64,000 bases of DNA from Dichetophora obliterata (lineage: Eukaryota; Arthropoda; Insecta; Diptera; Sciomyzidae): positions 67,001 through 131,000 of the forward strand of contig OY986439.1 of the NCBI GenBank assembly GCA_963920525.1, in the 5' to 3' direction. Positions within the stretch are counted from its first letter, which is position 1. Each line of letters starts with the position of its first letter. This document shows, one piece after another, positions 63,602 through 64,000 of the stretch. A program made the position numbers and the translations under genes. The notes beneath the pieces were generated by a model. That model worked only from the letters and a program-made list of their open reading frames with translations, searched no databases and was not told the DNA's origin.

Positions 63602-64000
63602 GTGCCCTTTTTTGTCAATTTTTATTTTTTTTATTTATTTTCTAAAATAAAAACTACATATCAGATAAGGACGATTCATGCATTAAAATGAGCACCAGGT
63701 CCTCGTCCTTAAGAAGGGATACTCCTTTGTCCAAATGCCGTTTGCTCTATCTCTTGTAGTTAGGAGTTGTAGAACACTTTTTGGAGTGGAAGCTGGCCAA
63801 AAACATGTGCTTTTTCCGTCATAACTCGCAAACCATACATCCTACAAGGACGATTTATACACCAAATTGTTTCTAATACATATATACACAAGACTGCATA
63901 TTCAGAAAAAACTTTTCTGGATTTTGATTTTTTTTCAAGAATCTTAGTTAAAATTTTTTACATGAATCATAGTTTTTGACGTGGTTTTTTGCGATTTTTT
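63602..64000 (+). repeat. Partial monomer cut by the window end
   Basis: These are the first 399 bp of a unit with the AAC hairpin centre, ending inside the middle T-tract. The array clearly continues past the window. Confidence 0.97.

Larger units (their letters stand above)
1..64000 (+). repeat. 533-bp satellite DNA array filling the whole window
   Basis: The sequence is a head-to-tail tandem array of a 533-bp unit, followed from one GTGCCCTTTT start to the next. Most units are exactly 533 bp. Others are 532 or 534 bp through a one-base change in a homopolymer or at GTTAGG. Exceptions: 527 bp (534), 41 bp (4792), 521 bp (15496), 481 bp (25613), 430 bp (59146) and a fused pair of 829 bp (61175). 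All units have the same orientation. By eye, neighbouring units differ at only a few positions. Every frame of the usual monomer is broken by stops, so I call no gene anywhere in the 64 kb. The length, purity and layered higher-order structure fit eukaryotic constitutive heterochromatin. Whether it is centromeric, pericentromeric or subtelomeric cannot be told from this window, and I do not recognise the satellite family. Confidence 0.98.

Noticed and set aside
1..64000. CRISPR array
   Set aside because: The repeat is regular but the unit is 533 bp with no unique spacers. All parts of the unit repeat.
1..64000. Ribosomal DNA, tRNA or 5S tandem cluster
   Set aside because: No rRNA-like conserved stretches, no tRNA cloverleaf and no credible pol III A/B boxes were seen. 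Frequent T runs would also stop pol III transcription.
1..64000. Tandem transposon or LTR-derived array
   Set aside because: No terminal inverted repeats, target-site duplications, polymerase or integrase coding traces, or LTR ends could be identified in the monomer.

Overview
The window is one uninterrupted eukaryotic satellite-DNA array. From base 1 to base 64000 it is a head-to-tail tandem repeat of a 533-bp, AT-rich monomer (168 G+C in 533 bases of the first copy, about 31.5%, counted by hand). I traced 122 units or unit fragments by following the unit start at GTGCCCTTTT. All lie on the same strand. I found no inverted unit, no transposon insertion, no unique sequence, and no protein-coding, rRNA, tRNA or CRISPR feature. 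The organism cannot be named. A 64-kb pure array of long, highly homogenised monomers with higher-order structure is typical of centromeric, pericentromeric or subtelomeric heterochromatin in a nuclear genome. It is not typical of a bacterium, organelle or virus.

The monomer has internal structure. It contains three diverged copies of an element centred on AAGGACGATT, starting at monomer positions 66, 245 and 438. The spacings are 179, 193 and 161 bp (mean 178), so the 533-bp unit looks like a fixed trimer of an older, roughly nucleosome-sized repeat. Each unit also carries a perfect 7-bp inverted repeat around positions 177-202, a 7-bp hairpin at about 302-318, and a run of three T-tracts spaced 9-10 bp apart at 384-408.

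Layout by region. 0-7.5 kb: simple monomers, a three-monomer motif repeated at 1 and 5899, and a 41-bp local duplication at 4792. 7.5-11.8 kb: a four-monomer block present twice in tandem. 12.2-19.6 kb: a 3,720-bp block present twice with no difference found, joined by an off-register junction at 15895/15896. 19.6-33 kb: mixed monomers with a partly repeated motif (22947 and 26094) and a 53-bp deletion at 25971. 33-45.3 kb: a nested higher-order repeat of 8-10 monomers. 45.3-51.7 kb: mixed monomers plus a dimer present twice. 51.7-59.1 kb: a four-monomer motif at both ends enclosing a doubled dimer and a tripled monomer. 59.1-64 kb: two deletion junctions, a 19-base T run, and ordinary monomers cut by the window end.

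The window records array evolution: recent tandem amplification of blocks of 1-10 monomers, short-tract exchange of variants between monomers, and occasional non-homologous breaks that favour the T-tract region. No multi-gene system is present.
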